Origin: Sideroxydans lithotrophicus
GTDB lineage: Bacteria > Pseudomonadota > Gammaproteobacteria > Burkholderiales > Gallionellaceae
Direction: 5' to 3'
DNA length: 64,000 nt
Assembly (NCBI GenBank): GCA_020723185.1
Contig: DYJI01000004.1
Location: 1-64,000 of the forward strand
The notes under the pieces were generated by a model that saw only the letters and a list, made by a program, of their open reading frames with translations, searched no databases and had not been told where the DNA came from. A program made the position numbers and the translations under genes. Each line of letters opens with the position of its first letter. The first letter of the stretch is position 1. Shown here one piece after another: positions 27,966-40,786 of this stretch.

Positions 27966-28811
27966 ATGCTGACACTCTATACTCGCCGTCGCATCATCAA
28001 CGTCACCGGCCTGCTGGTCTCCATGCTGGCCATGGCTTTCGGCCTGTTCTGGCTGTGCTGGATATTGCTCACCCTGCTCACCCACGGTCTGACCGCGCTC
28101 ACCCCCGCCGTATTCGCGCAAATGACACCTCCCCCGGGCAGCGATGGCGGCCTGCTCAATGCCATCGCCGGCACGCTGATCATGAGTTTGCTCGGTACGC
28201 TGATCGGCACCCCCATCGGTATCATGGCCGGCACCTACCTTGCGGAATTCGGCCAGCGCGGCTGGCTGGCCCCGGTGACGCGCTTCATCAACGACATCCT
28301 GCTGTCCGCACCGTCCATCGTCATCGGCCTGTTCGTCTATGAGGCTTATGTCATCCGCGTCGGGCACTTCTCCGGCTGGGCGGGTGCGCTGGCGCTGGCC
28401 ATCATCGTCATCCCGGTCGTGATCCGCACCACCGAGAACATGCTGCGCCTGATCCCCAACACGCTGCGTGAAGCAGCCGCCGCGCTCGGCGCGCCGCAAT
28501 GGAAGATCGTCAGCTTCGTCACCCTGCGCGCGGCAAGGGCCGGCATCATCACCGGCATCATGCTTGCCATCGCGCGCATCAGCGGCGAGACCGCCCCGCT
28601 GCTGTTCACCGCACTGAACAACCAGTTCTGGAGTGCAGACATGAACAGTCCGCTGGCCAACCTGCCGGTGGTCATCTTCCAGTTCGCCATGAGCCCCTAC
28701 GAAGACTGGCAGCATCTGGCCTGGGCCGGTGCGCTGCTGATCACGCTCAGCGTGCTCACGCTCAACATCCTGGCGCGCATCCTCTTCCGCCAAAGTGCAA
28801 CCACACATTGA
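27966..28811 (+). CDS. pstA: Phosphate ABC transporter permease PstA
   Basis: PstA is the second membrane permease of the phosphate transporter. The 281-residue protein has six hydrophobic segments, an early [21 protein letters not shown] loop/helix in pieces, [12 protein letters not shown], and the EAA-type loop [21 protein letters not shown] that contacts Pst[16 protein letters not shown] is conserved in the family. It lies 5 bp after pstC and 18 bp before pstB. Confidence 0.95.
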   Translation: MLTLYTRRRIINVTGLLVSMLAMAFGLFWLCWILLTLLTHGLTALTPAVFAQMTPPPGSDGGLLNAIAGTLIMSLLGTLIGTPIGIMAGTYLAEFGQRGWLAPVTRFINDILLSAPSIVIGLFVYEAYVIRVGHFSGWAGALALAIIVIPVVIRTTENMLRLIPNTLREAAAALGAPQWKIVSFVTLRAARAGIITGIMLAIARISGETAPLLFTALNNQFWSADMNSPLANLPVVIFQFAMSPYEDWQHLAWAGALLITLSVLTLNILARILFRQSATTH

Positions 28812-28829
28812 TACCGGGAATCACTACTC

Positions 28830-29603
28830 ATGAAATCTGAAACAGTCCACACACCCAAGGTCATCGTACGCGACCTCAACTTCTTCTACGGCAACTACCG
28901 CGCGCTCAAGGACATCAACCTGGATATCGCGGAAAAGATGGTGACCGCGTTCATCGGCCCGTCCGGTTGCGGCAAGTCGACACTGCTGCGCACCTTCAAC
29001 CGCATGTACCAGCTCTATCCCAAGCAGAAGGCCACCGGCCAGATCATGCTGGACGGCAGCAACGTGCTCGATCCCAAACAGGACCTGAACATGCTGCGCG
29101 CCAAGATCGGCATGGTGTTCCAGAAGCCGACGCCGTTCCCGATGTCCATCTATGACAACATCGCTTTCGGTGTGAAGCTGTACGAACGGCTCAGCCGCAA
29201 CGAGATGGATGAACGCGTGGAATGGGCTTTGAAAAAAGCCGCCCTGTGGGGCGAGGTCAGCAACAAGCTGAAGCAAAGCGGCACCAGCCTGTCCGGCGGT
29301 CAGCAGCAACGCCTGTGCATCGCCCGTGCCATCGCCGTCAAACCGCAGGTACTGCTGCTGGACGAGCCGACCTCCGCGCTCGACCCCATATCCACCGCAC
29401 ACATCGAAAAACTGATCGACGAACTGAAGAAGGATTTCACCATCGTCATCGTGACGCACAACATGCAACAGGCGGCGCGCATCTCCGACTTCACCGCCTA
29501 TATGTACCTGGGGGACCTGATCGAGTTCGGCGACACCAGCACCGTATTCACCAATCCTAAGCGCAAGGAGACTGAGGACTACATCACAGGTCGCTTCGGT
29601 TGA
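28830..29603 (+). CDS. pstB: Phosphate ABC transporter ATPase PstB
   Basis: PstB powers phosphate import by ATP hydrolysis on the cytoplasmic side. The 257-residue protein has Walker [10 protein letters not shown] (residues 43-51), the signature LSGGQQQR, Walker [12 protein letters not shown] and the switch histidine in [10 protein letters not shown]. The sequence is typical PstB ([19 protein letters not shown]). It is the last gene of pstSCAB; no phoU follows, and a terminator shared with convergent glmM lies 67 bp downstream. Confidence 0.97.
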   Translation: MKSETVHTPKVIVRDLNFFYGNYRALKDINLDIAEKMVTAFIGPSGCGKSTLLRTFNRMYQLYPKQKATGQIMLDGSNVLDPKQDLNMLRAKIGMVFQKPTPFPMSIYDNIAFGVKLYERLSRNEMDERVEWALKKAALWGEVSNKLKQSGTSLSGGQQQRLCIARAIAVKPQVLLLDEPTSALDPISTAHIEKLIDELKKDFTIVIVTHNMQQAARISDFTAYMYLGDLIEFGDTSTVFTNPKRKETEDYITGRFG

Positions 29604-29669
29604 GCGACCTGTGATGTAGCGGCTACGCCTTACCTTCAGGTTAGTCATGGCCATTACCACCTCTGAAAC

Positions 29670-29698
29670 AACAACGCCGGGCTGTGCCCGGCGTTGTT
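29670..29698. terminator. Bidirectional terminator between pstB and glmM
   Basis: A perfect 13-bp stem (AACAACGCCGGGC and its complement) with a 3-base loop TGT lies between the convergent genes. GTTGTT follows on the plus strand and TTGTTT on the minus strand, so it can end both transcripts. Confidence 0.85.
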
Positions 29699-29722
29699 CA
29701 TTTCAAGCGTTGCAAGCCACGG

Positions 29723-31075
29723 CTAAGCTGCTGCGGCTTTGACCGCCTCCGCGATCTTCTCCGCACAGAGCTTCACTTTCGCACCGTCCTCGCCCTCTAC
29801 CATCACGCGCAACAAGGGTTCTGTACCAGACGGACGCAGCAGCACCCGCCCCTTGCCGTCCAGCATGATCTCGGCCGTCTCCACCGCATGTCTCACCTTG
29901 GAATGGTTGGAGATATCTTCTTTCTTGGTCATCTTCACATTGATCAGCACTTGCGGATACATATGCAGGTCGCCTGCCGCTTCGGCCAGCGTCTGCTTCT
30001 TCATGCGCAACGCATGCAATACCTGCAGGGCGGAGACGATGCCGTCGCCTGTGCTGTGCTTGTCCAGACAGATGATATGGCCGGAGTTCTCGCCGCCCAA
30101 CTGCCAGCCCTGCTGCTGCAACAGCTCCATCACATAGCGGTCGCCAACCTTGGCACGCATGAACGGGATACCCAGATGCTGCATGGCATGCTCGAAGGCG
30201 AGGTTGGTCATCAGGGTGCCGACCACGCCTCCCTTCATCGTGCCTTCGGCATGGTGCTGTCTGGCGATGACATACAGCAGCTGGTCACCGTCGTATAACT
30301 TGCCCGATGCATCGACCATCACCAGCCGGTCGCCGTCGCCGTCCAGCGCGATACCGATGTCGGCCTTGTGTTCGACCACGGCCTTCTGCAGAGCCTGCGG
30401 TTTTGTCGCCCCGTAACCGTCGTTGATGTTCAGGCCGTTCGGCTCCGCGCCGATCGCGACGACTTCCGCCCCCAATTCGTGGAACACGTGGCGGGCGATG
30501 TGATACGTCGCGCCGTGCGCGCAGTCCACCACGATCTTCATGCCACGCAGATCCATCTCGTTGGGGAAGGTGCTCTTGCAGAATTCGATATAGCGTCCGA
30601 CCGCATCGTCGAGCCGCTTGGCCTTGCCCAATGCCTCGGAGGCATTGGTCTGCATCGGTTCGTCCAGCGCCGCCTCGATGGCATGCTCGACCTCGTCCGG
30701 CAGCTTCGTGCCGCTGCCGGAGAAGAACTTGATGCCGTTATCTTCAAAAGGATTGTGCGAAGCCGAGATGACCACTCCGGCCTGCAAGCGCAGTGCGCGC
30801 GTCAGATAGGCCACTGCGGGAGTCGGCACCGGACCGGCCAGATACACATCGATACCCGCCGCGATCAGACCGGCTTCCAGCGCTGATTCCAGCATGTACC
30901 CCGAGATGCGCGTGTCCTTGCCGATCAGCACCGCCGGACGCTCACCGCGCGAGTGTTCCGCCTTGGCCAGCACCTTGCCGGCGGCATAGCCCAGATGCAT
31001 CACGAACTGCGGCGTGATGGGATGCTCGCCCACTTTGCCACGCACGCCGTCGGTGCCGAAATACTTTCTGCTCAT
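29723..31075 (-). CDS. glmM: Phosphoglucosamine mutase
   Basis: GlmM converts glucosamine-6-phosphate to glucosamine-1-phosphate for UDP-GlcNAc, hence peptidoglycan and LPS. The 450-residue protein has [11 protein letters not shown] at the N-terminus, the phosphoserine loop [16 protein letters not shown] with S106 as the catalytic serine, the metal loop [13 protein letters not shown], the sugar-binding GGENSGHII and the phosphate-binding [13 protein letters not shown]. It starts one base after the folP stop, as in the common folP-glmM pair. Confidence 0.97.
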   Translation of the reverse strand: MSRKYFGTDGVRGKVGEHPITPQFVMHLGYAAGKVLAKAEHSRGERPAVLIGKDTRISGYMLESALEAGLIAAGIDVYLAGPVPTPAVAYLTRALRLQAGVVISASHNPFEDNGIKFFSGSGTKLPDEVEHAIEAALDEPMQTNASEALGKAKRLDDAVGRYIEFCKSTFPNEMDLRGMKIVVDCAHGATYHIARHVFHELGAEVVAIGAEPNGLNINDGYGATKPQALQKAVVEHKADIGIALDGDGDRLVMVDASGKLYDGDQLLYVIARQHHAEGTMKGGVVGTLMTNLAFEHAMQHLGIPFMRAKVGDRYVMELLQQQGWQLGGENSGHIICLDKHSTGDGIVSALQVLHALRMKKQTLAEAAGDLHMYPQVLINVKMTKKEDISNHSKVRHAVETAEIMLDGKGRVLLRPSGTEPLLRVMVEGEDGAKVKLCAEKIAEAVKAAAA

Positions 31076-31076
31076 C

Positions 31077-31901
31077 TCAATCCCCGTTCATTGCATTCAA
31101 GATCTTCAAGGCATCCGCCGTCTCGCGCACATCATGCACACGCACGATGGCCGCACCGCGTTGCACAGCCAACAGTGCAGCCGCCACGCTGGCGGCCAGC
31201 CGTTCATTCACATCGCGGCCGGTGATCGCCCCCAGCATCGATTTGCGCGACAGGCCAGCCAGCAGCGGCAGCCCAAGTTCTGAAAATGACCCCAGCTCGC
31301 GCAACAGGGCGAGATTATGCGCCTGCGACTTGCCGAAACCAAAGCCGGGGTCGATGACGATATGGTCCCGTCCAATTCCGGTCGCCAGCACGGTGCTTAT
31401 CCGTTGCCGCATGAAGTCGGCCACTTCCAGTACGACATCATCATAGTGCGGCCGAAGCTGCATCGACTGCGGCGTCCCCTGCTTGTGCATCAGGCACACC
31501 GCAGCATCGCTCGCCGCCACGACCTGCAGTGCGCCGTCGGCCTGCAAGGCGTTCACATCGTTGACCATCGTCGCTCCCGCCTCGAGCGCCGCGCGCATCA
31601 CCGCCGGTTTCCAGGTGTCGATGGAGATCGGCACCGCGATACCGCGCAGTCCCTCGATGACCGGCAACACGCGGTCCAGTTCTTCCTGCTCCCCCACCTC
31701 GGCAGCCCCAGGGCGCGTCGATTCGCCGCCGATATCGAGTATGGCGGCACCGTCCTCAACCAGCCGATAGGCATGATCGACAGCGCCGGAGAGCGATACA
31801 TAGCGGCCGCCGTCCGAGAACGAATCGGGCGTGACATTGACGATGCCCATCACTTTCGGGCACGAAAGGTCGAGTGTGTAAGGACCGCAGTGGAGTTGCA
31901 T
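31077..31901 (-). CDS. folP: Dihydropteroate synthase
   Basis: FolP joins 6-hydroxymethyl-dihydropterin pyrophosphate to p-aminobenzoate in folate synthesis and is the sulfonamide target. The 274-residue protein has the conserved loops [26 protein letters not shown], and [13 protein letters not shown], with C-terminal IVRVHDV. It follows ftsH by 59 bp across a palindromic terminator and has no clear ribosome-binding site. glmM follows immediately. Length is usual. Confidence 0.96.
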   Translation of the reverse strand: MQLHCGPYTLDLSCPKVMGIVNVTPDSFSDGGRYVSLSGAVDHAYRLVEDGAAILDIGGESTRPGAAEVGEQEELDRVLPVIEGLRGIAVPISIDTWKPAVMRAALEAGATMVNDVNALQADGALQVVAASDAAVCLMHKQGTPQSMQLRPHYDDVVLEVADFMRQRISTVLATGIGRDHIVIDPGFGFGKSQAHNLALLRELGSFSELGLPLLAGLSRKSMLGAITGRDVNERLAASVAAALLAVQRGAAIVRVHDVRETADALKILNAMNGD

Positions 31902-31924
31902 CGGGATATTCTGGAGGAAAAGAA

Positions 31925-31950
31925 AGAGAGGCTAGTCGACTAGCCTCTCT
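31925..31950 (-). terminator. Palindromic terminator after ftsH
   Basis: A perfect 26-bp palindrome (centre TCGA) can fold into an 11-bp stem. On the minus strand it is followed by TTCTTTTCC, a T-rich tail. It lies 10 bp after the ftsH stop and 24 bp before the folP ATG, so it should limit read-through from ftsH into folP. Confidence 0.75.
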
Positions 31951-31960
31951 CATCACCGTT

Positions 31961-33859
31961 TCAGGTCTCCTGCGCCGGTTCGCCGGTTGCAGGCGCAGTG
32001 GGCGCTTCATCCTTGGGTGGTTCCGCCGGCGGGGTGACCGTAGCCGGTTTGGGCGGACGCGGCGGCTTGCCCGCCATGATGTCGTCGATCTGGTCAGCGT
32101 CGATGGTCTCCCATTCGAGCAAGGCCTTGGCCATCGCCTCCATCTTGTCGCGGTTCTCCTCGATCAGTTTGCGCGCCAGCGCGTATTGCTCGTCGAGGAT
32201 ACGACGGATTTCGGCATCGACCTTCTGCATGCTGGCCTCGGAGATGTTCTTGTGCGTGGTCACCGAACGGCCGAGGAACACCTCGCCCTCGTTCTCGCCA
32301 TACACCATGGTACCCAATGCCTCGGACATGCCCCACTGCGTCACCATCTTGCGCGCCATGTCGGTGGCACGCTCGAAATCGTTGGACGCCCCGGTAGTCA
32401 TCTGCCCCATGAATATCTCTTCCGCGATGCGCCCGCCGAACAGCACGGCGATGGTGGACAGGATGCGCACCTTGTCCATGCTGTAGCGGTCCTCGGACGG
32501 CAACTGCATGGTCAGACCAAGCGCGCGGCCGCGCGGGATGATAGTGACCTTGTGCACCGGATCGGTCTTCGGCATCAGCTTGGCGACCAGCGCATGGCCC
32601 GCCTCGTGATAGGCGGTATTGCGACGCTCCTCTTCCGGCATCACCATGGACTTACGTTCAGCGCCCATGAATATCTTGTCCTTGGCCGACTCGAAATCGT
32701 CCATCTCGACGAAACGCTTGCCCCGGCGGGCGGCGAACAACGCCGCCTCGTTCACAAGGTTGGCCAGGTCGGCGCCGGACATGCCGGGCGTGCCGCGTGC
32801 CAGGATGTCCGCCTTCACGTCTTCCGCGCAGGGTACCTTGCGCATGTGCACTTTCAGGATCTGTTCGCGACCACGGATGTCCGGCAACGGCACCACCACT
32901 TGGCGGTCGAAACGCCCCGGACGCAACAACGCGGCATCCAGCACATCCGGACGGTTGGTGGCAGCGATCACGATCACACCGGACGAACCTTCGAAGCCAT
33001 CCATCTCCACCAGCAGCGCATTCAATGTCTGCTCGCGTTCATCGTTGCCGCCGCCCAGACCCGCGCCGCGCTGACGGCCGACCGCATCGATCTCGTCGAT
33101 GAAGATGATGCAGGGCGATTGCTTCTTTGCCTGCTCGAACATGTCGCGCACGCGTGCCGCACCGACGCCGACGAACATCTCGACGAAGTCCGAACCGGAG
33201 ATGGAGAAGAACGGCACCTTGGCTTCGCCGGCGATGGCCTTGGCCAGCAACGTCTTGCCGGTACCAGGGCTGCCCACCATCAGCACGCCGCGCGGGATGC
33301 GCCCGCCGAGGTTCTGGAATTTGGAGGGGTCGCGCAGGAAATCGACCAGCTCGGACACCTCTTCCTTGGCCTCGTCGCAGCCCGCCACATCGGCAAAGGT
33401 CACGCGCTCCTTGGAATCGTCCAGCATGCGCGCCTTGCTCTTGCCGAACGAGAACGCGCCGCCGCCTTTTCCGCCCTGCATCTGGCGCATGAAGAATATC
33501 CACACACCGATCAGCAACAGCATGGGGAACCACGAGATGAACACTTGCGTGAAGAAGCCCTGCTCCTCGTCCGGCTTGGCCTCCACCTTCACCCCGTACT
33601 TGAGCAAGTCGGACACCAACCAGATATCGCTGGGGGCAAAGCTGGTGATGCGCTTGCCTTCAGGCGTGACAGCTTTCAGCGTGCGCCCTTCGATGGTCAC
33701 TTTCTCGATCTGCCCGGCGCGGACCGCTTCCAGGAACTGCGAATAATCCAGTTGCACGTGCGCAGACTGCATCTGGCGCGCGTTGAACTGATTGAAGACC
33801 GTCATCAGCACCATGGCGACGACCATCCAGATACCGATACTTTTGAACAGATTATTCAC
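31961..33859 (-). CDS. ftsH: ATP-dependent zinc metalloprotease FtsH
   Basis: FtsH is a membrane-anchored hexameric AAA+ protease degrading unstable cytosolic proteins (for example sigma-32, LpxC) and damaged membrane proteins. The 632-residue protein has two N-terminal membrane segments (~residues 8-22 and 102-124) around a small periplasmic domain, Walker A GSPGTGKT (196-203), Walker B IIFIDEID, the second region of homology ATNRPDVLD, and the zinc motif HEAGH in the peptidase half. A Pro/Ala-rich tail ends the protein. It is the usual neighbour of rlmE and folP. Confidence 0.97.
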   Translation of the reverse strand: MNNLFKSIGIWMVVAMVLMTVFNQFNARQMQSAHVQLDYSQFLEAVRAGQIEKVTIEGRTLKAVTPEGKRITSFAPSDIWLVSDLLKYGVKVEAKPDEEQGFFTQVFISWFPMLLLIGVWIFFMRQMQGGKGGGAFSFGKSKARMLDDSKERVTFADVAGCDEAKEEVSELVDFLRDPSKFQNLGGRIPRGVLMVGSPGTGKTLLAKAIAGEAKVPFFSISGSDFVEMFVGVGAARVRDMFEQAKKQSPCIIFIDEIDAVGRQRGAGLGGGNDEREQTLNALLVEMDGFEGSSGVIVIAATNRPDVLDAALLRPGRFDRQVVVPLPDIRGREQILKVHMRKVPCAEDVKADILARGTPGMSGADLANLVNEAALFAARRGKRFVEMDDFESAKDKIFMGAERKSMVMPEEERRNTAYHEAGHALVAKLMPKTDPVHKVTIIPRGRALGLTMQLPSEDRYSMDKVRILSTIAVLFGGRIAEEIFMGQMTTGASNDFERATDMARKMVTQWGMSEALGTMVYGENEGEVFLGRSVTTHKNISEASMQKVDAEIRRILDEQYALARKLIEENRDKMEAMAKALLEWETIDADQIDDIMAGKPPRPPKPATVTPPAEPPKDEAPTAPATGEPAQET

Positions 33860-33935
33860 ACTTGCTCCTCAGATATGAGCGGAAAACGAAAGCACATTAG
33901 ACTACGGAAGCAGCGATTACTCAAGCTTGGTGCAT

Positions 33936-34065
33936 GACTAGGAATTCAAAGTCCTAAGCAAGACAAGGCGCGAATGAAAAATCACGACGACACATACATA
34001 CCAATATGTTAGGAGTGGTTTTTCCTGAGCAACGCCGTATTGCGGCGGAGTTTGTATTTCTAGCC
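33936..34065. mobile_element. MITE-like palindromic element between ftsH and rlmE
   Basis: About 130 bp form one imperfect inverted repeat. The outer ends read G(A/G)CTAG(G/A)AAT(T/A)CAAA(G/C)TCC on both strands. Inner blocks GCAA-AC-GGCG and AAAAA-CAC also match in inverted order, around a centre CATACCAATATG. It carries no gene. It is less GC-rich than its surroundings and its right end supplies the last two codons/stop (GGCTAG) of rlmE. A non-autonomous transposable or REP-type element is the best reading; no transposase is nearby. Confidence 0.65.
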
Positions 34066-34683
34066 TTGCACCTTTCCCAAGCCCACCAGATACTGCTCGC
34101 TACTGCGGTCGCGCGAGGCTTTCGGCTTGCGCGCAACCACTTTTGAAAAGTGGTTGCGCATCGATCTCATGTAATCCTCGAATCCCGCGCCCTGGAACAC
34201 CTTGACCGCGAACGAACCTCCAGGTGCCAGATGGTTGACGGCAAAATCCAGCGCCAGTTCCGCCAGATACATTGCGCGCGCCTGATCAGCCACTCCTACG
34301 CCGCTTATATTGGGGGCCATATCCGAGATTACAAGACCGATAGGGCGTCCACCCAAGGTTTGTTCCAACTGTGCCAGCACGCTGTCCTCGCGAAAATCCC
34401 CCTGGATGAACTCGACGCGAGGCAAAGGTGCCAGCGGCAGCAAGTCCAGCGCGATGATGCGCCCGTGCTCGCCCAGCTTCTTCGCCACCACCTGGCACCA
34501 GCTGCCCGGGGCCGCCCCCAGGTCAACCACCACCATGCCCGGCTTGATCAGATGATCGCGCTCGTCCAGTTCCAGCAGCTTGTAGGCGGCGCGCGCGCGA
34601 TAGCCGTCCTTCTGCGCCATCTGCACGTACGGATCGTTCACATGCTCGCGCATCCATTGCTTGCTGGTTTTTGTTGCTTTCAT
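34060..34683 (-). CDS. rlmE: 23S rRNA (uridine-2552-2'-O)-methyltransferase
   Basis: RlmE (FtsJ) methylates U2552 in the A loop of 23S rRNA, helping late 50S assembly. The 207-residue protein has the SAM motif [15 protein letters not shown], the K-D-K-E catalytic set with the [11 protein letters not shown] region, SDMAPNISG and the C-terminal [21 protein letters not shown] segment in pieces. A 29-bp perfect palindrome (34131-34159) lies inside its 3' part. The stop TAG belongs to the adjoining palindromic element. It diverges from yhbY. Confidence 0.95.
   Translation of the reverse strand: MKATKTSKQWMREHVNDPYVQMAQKDGYRARAAYKLLELDERDHLIKPGMVVVDLGAAPGSWCQVVAKKLGEHGRIIALDLLPLAPLPRVEFIQGDFREDSVLAQLEQTLGGRPIGLVISDMAPNISGVGVADQARAMYLAELALDFAVNHLAPGGSFAVKVFQGAGFEDYMRSMRNHFSKVVARKPKASRDRSSEQYLVGLGKVQG
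34131..34159. repeat. Perfect 29-bp palindrome inside rlmE
   Basis: Arms of 14 bases (GCGCAACCACTTTT and its complement) flank a single central base. It encodes the RlmE residues [10 protein letters not shown], a conserved region. The mRNA could form a hairpin of 12-13 bp about 70 bases before the stop codon. Confidence 0.8.
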
Positions 34684-34765
34684 CGCCTCATGCCCGATCG
34701 GTCGGCATCCGCCGCCCGTTGATTCCCCGAAAACCTGAATCCCTGCGGACCATGCCCCGTTTTGT

Positions 34766-34771
34766 TAGAAT
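34766..34771 (+). promoter_or_regulatory. Probable -10 box of yhbY
   Basis: TAGAAT followed by GCGCGCC lies 23 bp before the yhbY ATG. The same -10 plus GCGCGCC arrangement recurs before carA and mntP. No good -35 box is seen. Confidence 0.4.
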
Positions 34772-34794
34772 GCGCGCCCTATCTGGAGCACCAC

Positions 34795-35142
34795 ATGTTA
34801 AATCTCACTGTATCCCAGCGCCTGGCCCTGAAAGGCCGCGCCCATGCCCTTAAACCCGTCGTGATGATCGGCAATGCCGGTTTGACGCCAGCCGTGCTGG
34901 ACGAGATCGAGCGCAGCCTGAAAAGCCACGACCTGCTGAAGATCAAGGTGATGAGCGACGACCGCGAAGCCCGCGCCGCGATGCTGCAGGAGATCTGCAC
35001 CATCCTGAAAGCCGGGCCGGTACAGCATATCGGCAAGACGCTGGTGCTCTATCGCCCCCTGGAGACGCCGATCGCCAAGCCGCCCAAGCGCCGCAAAGGC
35101 AAGCCGCTCACCAAGAAACAGCTCGCCGCCCGCACCGATTAA
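34795..35142 (+). CDS. yhbY: Ribosome-associated RNA-binding protein YhbY
   Basis: YhbY is a small CRM-domain protein that binds pre-50S ribosomal particles. The 115-residue protein has the family core LKGRAHALKPVVMIGNAGLTP, with the GNAG loop taking the place of the GxxG RNA-binding motif, then LKSHDLLKIKVMSDDREAR and QHIGKTLVLYRP. A Lys/Arg-rich tail (PPKRRKGKPLTKK) is appended. The ATG at 34795 has GGAG nine bases upstream. Its stop overlaps that of convergent greA by 4 bp. It diverges from rlmE. Confidence 0.93.
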   Translation: MLNLTVSQRLALKGRAHALKPVVMIGNAGLTPAVLDEIERSLKSHDLLKIKVMSDDREARAAMLQEICTILKAGPVQHIGKTLVLYRPLETPIAKPPKRRKGKPLTKKQLAARTD

Positions 35143-35615
35143 AGATACTGCACCTCGACGACTTCGTACTCGCGCACCCCGCCCGGGGCCTGCACTTCGG
35201 CGACATCCCCCACCACCTTGCCGATCAACGCGCGCGCGATGGGGGAGCTGATGGAAATCTTGCGGTGCTTGATGTCCGCCTCGTCCTCGCCCACGATCTG
35301 GTAAGTCACCACATCGCCGTTGCTGACATCCTCCATCACCACGGTGGTGCCGAACACCACGCGCCCGTCGGCACTCAAGCTCTTGGGATCGATGATCTGC
35401 GCACTGCCCAGCTTGAACTCCAGCTCGACGATGCGGCCCTCAACAAAGGATTGACGTTCCTTGGCGGCCTCGTATTCGGCGTTCTCGGACAGGTCACCCT
35501 GCGCACGCGCTTCCGAGATCGCGTTGATCACGGAAGGACGCTCCACCGTCTTCAAGCGGTGCAACTCCTGGCGCAATAGCTCTGCGCCGACGACTGTCAA
35601 TGGGACTTTGCTCAT
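35139..35615 (-). CDS. greA: Transcription elongation factor GreA
   Basis: GreA rescues backtracked RNA polymerase by stimulating transcript cleavage. The 158-residue protein has the N-terminal coiled coil with the acidic tip (SEARAQGDLSENAEYEAAKE) and the C-terminal FKBP-like domain including SISSPIARALIGK and the final GVREYEVVEVQYL. It is 12 bp downstream of carB and converges with yhbY, sharing TTAA at the stops. Length is standard. Confidence 0.97.
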   Translation of the reverse strand: MSKVPLTVVGAELLRQELHRLKTVERPSVINAISEARAQGDLSENAEYEAAKERQSFVEGRIVELEFKLGSAQIIDPKSLSADGRVVFGTTVVMEDVSNGDVVTYQIVGEDEADIKHRKISISSPIARALIGKVVGDVAEVQAPGGVREYEVVEVQYL

Positions 35616-35627
35616 GGGAACTCTTCC

Positions 35628-38846
<3,219 letters not shown>

Positions 38847-39971
38847 TTACTTCTTCTCCATCGCCGCGACGAAGCGGTCGAACAACGGGGCCACATCGTG
38901 CGGCCCCGGACTGGCTTCCGGGTGACCCTGGAAGCAGAACGCGGGTTTGTCGGTCAGCTCGAAGCCTTGCAGCGTGCCGTCGAACAGCGAGACATGGGTC
39001 ACGCGCGCATTCTTCGGCAGCGTCGCGGCATCCACCGCGAAACCGTGGTTCTGGCTGGTGATCATCACACGCTTGGTCTGCGTATCCTGCACCGGATGGT
39101 TCGCGCCGCGATGGCCGAACTTCATCTTCACCGTCTTGGCACCGCAGGCCAGCCCCATGATCTGGTGACCCAGACAGATGCCGTACATCGGGATGCCGAC
39201 CTCAAGGAATTTCTTCGCCGCCGTGATCGCGTAATCGCAGGGCTCCGGATCTCCGGGGCCGTTGGACAGGAACACACCGTCCGGCTTCATCTTCATCACT
39301 TCGTCGGCGCTGGTCTTGGCCGGAACGACCGTGATCTTGCAGCCGCGCTCGGCCAGCATGCGCAGGATGTTGCGCTTCACACCGAAATCGTATGCCACCA
39401 CATGGAACTTGGCCTCGCTCGCGTCGCTGTAGCCTTCGCCCAGTTTCCATTCGCGCTGCATCCACTCGTAAGGTTTGTCGCAGGTCACGGTCTGCGCCAG
39501 GTCCATACCGGCCAGGCCAGCGAAACCCCTGGCCGCTTTCAGTGCGGCTTCGACATCGTCACCGGAAGCGATGCATCCGTTCTGAGCGCCCTTGCTCCGC
39601 AGGATGCGCGTCAGTTTGCGGGTATCGATGCCCGCGATGGCCACCACATTGTTTGCTTTGAGGTATTCCGGCAGCGATTGCGTCGCGCGGAAATTGCTCA
39701 CCGTCATGGACAGATCGCGAATGATCAGGCCGCTGGCGAACACCTTGCGCGATTCCACGTCTTCGGGGTTGCAGCCGACGTTGCCGATATGCGGATAGGT
39801 CAGGGTGACAATCTGCTTGCAGTAGGAAGGATCGGTGAGGATCTCCTGGTAACCGGTGATGGAGGTGTTGAACACCACCTCGCCCGCACTGCTGCCGTCC
39901 GCCCCGATGGAAATGCCGCGAAATACCGTTCCATCGGCTAGGACTAGGATGGCTGGTTTCTTCTGCGACAC
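38847..39971 (-). CDS. carA: Carbamoyl-phosphate synthase small subunit
   Basis: CarA is the glutaminase subunit that feeds ammonia to CarB. The 374-residue protein has the class I amidotransferase nucleophile elbow [13 protein letters not shown], catalytic His in [13 protein letters not shown] and [11 protein letters not shown]. Translation starts at GTG 39971 with AAGGAG seven bases upstream. A promoter and a hairpin-containing leader of about 100 bases precede it. The usual upstream neighbour dapB is separated here by mntP and repeats. Confidence 0.96.
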   Translation of the reverse strand: MSQKKPAILVLADGTVFRGISIGADGSSAGEVVFNTSITGYQEILTDPSYCKQIVTLTYPHIGNVGCNPEDVESRKVFASGLIIRDLSMTVSNFRATQSLPEYLKANNVVAIAGIDTRKLTRILRSKGAQNGCIASGDDVEAALKAARGFAGLAGMDLAQTVTCDKPYEWMQREWKLGEGYSDASEAKFHVVAYDFGVKRNILRMLAERGCKITVVPAKTSADEVMKMKPDGVFLSNGPGDPEPCDYAITAAKKFLEVGIPMYGICLGHQIMGLACGAKTVKMKFGHRGANHPVQDTQTKRVMITSQNHGFAVDAATLPKNARVTHVSLFDGTLQGFELTDKPAFCFQGHPEASPGPHDVAPLFDRFVAAMEKK

Positions 39972-40036
39972 GTGTAACTCCTTGATTAGCTGGCTACCGG
40001 CACGTCCGAGCTGGATTGCGAACGTACCTATAAAGA

Positions 40037-40065
40037 AGCGGGACGAACCCTGTGTTCATCCCGCT
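40037..40065 (-). promoter_or_regulatory. Stem-loop in the carA leader
   Basis: On the minus strand AGCGGGATGAA pairs with TTCGTCCCGCT over 11 positions (one A.C mismatch) around a 7-base loop, then TCTTTATAGG follows. It lies about 10 bases after the predicted transcription start and 66 bases before the GTG. It could be an attenuator or protein/RNA-binding leader, as carAB is often controlled by pyrimidines and arginine; this is inference. Confidence 0.45.
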
Positions 40066-40080
40066 CATTTGACGGCGCGC

Positions 40081-40109
40081 ATTATAGCCGAAGTGTCCGA
40101 CGGCATCAA
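40081..40109 (-). promoter_or_regulatory. Sigma-70 promoter of carA
   Basis: On the minus strand TTGATG (40104-40109), 17 bp, and TATAAT (40081-40086) form a strong promoter, followed by GCGCGCC. The start would be near 40074. Its -35 box overlaps the -35 region of the divergent mntP promoter. Confidence 0.7.
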
Positions 40110-40128
40110 ACCCGCCCCGCCACTGCCC

Positions 40129-40134
40129 TATAAT
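40129..40134 (+). promoter_or_regulatory. -10 box of the mntP promoter
   Basis: TATAAT at 40129-40134 is followed by GCGCGCCC, a mirror image of the carA promoter 42 bp away. The -35 region is poor. The start would be near 40141. Confidence 0.55.
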
Positions 40135-40171
40135 GCGCGCCCTTTACCAACACGCACCGGAGCTTCGCATC

Positions 40172-40705
40172 ATGCTGGAAGTCATCATCCTCGCCGTCGC
40201 CCTCAGCATGGACGCCTTCGCCGTCTCCATCGGACTCGGCTCCAAGGGCAACAACAAAGGACTGGCCCTCAGAGCAGGCCTCTACTTCGGCACCTTCCAG
40301 GCCTTGATGCCCTTCATCGGCTACCTCGGCGGCAAAGGCGTACTAGGCTGGGTGGAAGACTATGCGCACTGGATCGCCTTCGGTCTGCTGGCCGCCATCG
40401 GCGGCAAGATGATCTACGAAGGCCTGCAGGAAGGCATAGAAGAAGACATCGCCGTCCTCACCCACAAGATGATGCTGATACTCGCCATCGCCACCAGCAT
40501 AGACGCCATGGCCGCCGGCTTCACCCTTACCCTGCTCGAAGTCGATGCCTGGCTGGCCTGCGCCATCATCGGCGTGACCACTTTCGCTTTCAGCTTTGCG
40601 GGCGTGCAGATCGGCAAGAAGAGCGGCACCTGGCTGGAGAGCAAGGCGGAGATGTTCGGCGGGGTGGTGTTGATCTTGATCGGGGTGAAGATGTTGGTGG
40701 TGTAA
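40172..40705 (+). CDS. mntP: Manganese efflux pump MntP
   Basis: MntP exports Mn(II) and protects against manganese excess. The 177-residue protein has six hydrophobic segments in two repeats, each with the [14 protein letters not shown] or [13 protein letters not shown] motif whose aspartates bind the metal. The ATG at 40172 ([16 protein letters not shown]) matches the family start; GGAG lies about nine bases upstream. It is divergent from carA and interrupts the usual dapB-carA neighbourhood together with repeats. No manganese riboswitch is recognisable in the short leader. Confidence 0.93.
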   Translation: MLEVIILAVALSMDAFAVSIGLGSKGNNKGLALRAGLYFGTFQALMPFIGYLGGKGVLGWVEDYAHWIAFGLLAAIGGKMIYEGLQEGIEEDIAVLTHKMMLILAIATSIDAMAAGFTLTLLEVDAWLACAIIGVTTFAFSFAGVQIGKKSGTWLESKAEMFGGVVLILIGVKMLVV

Positions 40706-40716
40706 ATATCACGCCC

Positions 40717-40786
40717 CGTTCGTGCTGAGTAGGCCGCAGGCCGTATCGAAGCCTGTCCTGAGCAATGTCGAAGGGGATGGGCGAAC
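40717..40786. repeat. REP-like repeat downstream of mntP
   Basis: The segment contains TTCGTGCTGAGTAGGC...GTATCGAAG and CTGAGC...TCGAAGGGG, ending in GCGAAC. Its first half recurs in inverted orientation at 42719-42758 (19 identical bases GCCTACTCAGCACGAACGG plus CTTCGATACGGC). Sequences of this CTGAG/TCGAAG type are common dispersed repeats in betaproteobacteria. Confidence 0.6.

Noticed and set aside
34698-34770. TTGATT as a -35 box for yhbY
   Set aside because: Spacing to TAGAAT is far beyond 17 bp; no acceptable -35 found, so only the -10 is reported.
40090-40171. A manganese riboswitch before mntP
   Set aside because: The predicted leader is about 30 bases, too short for the known yybP-ykoY fold.
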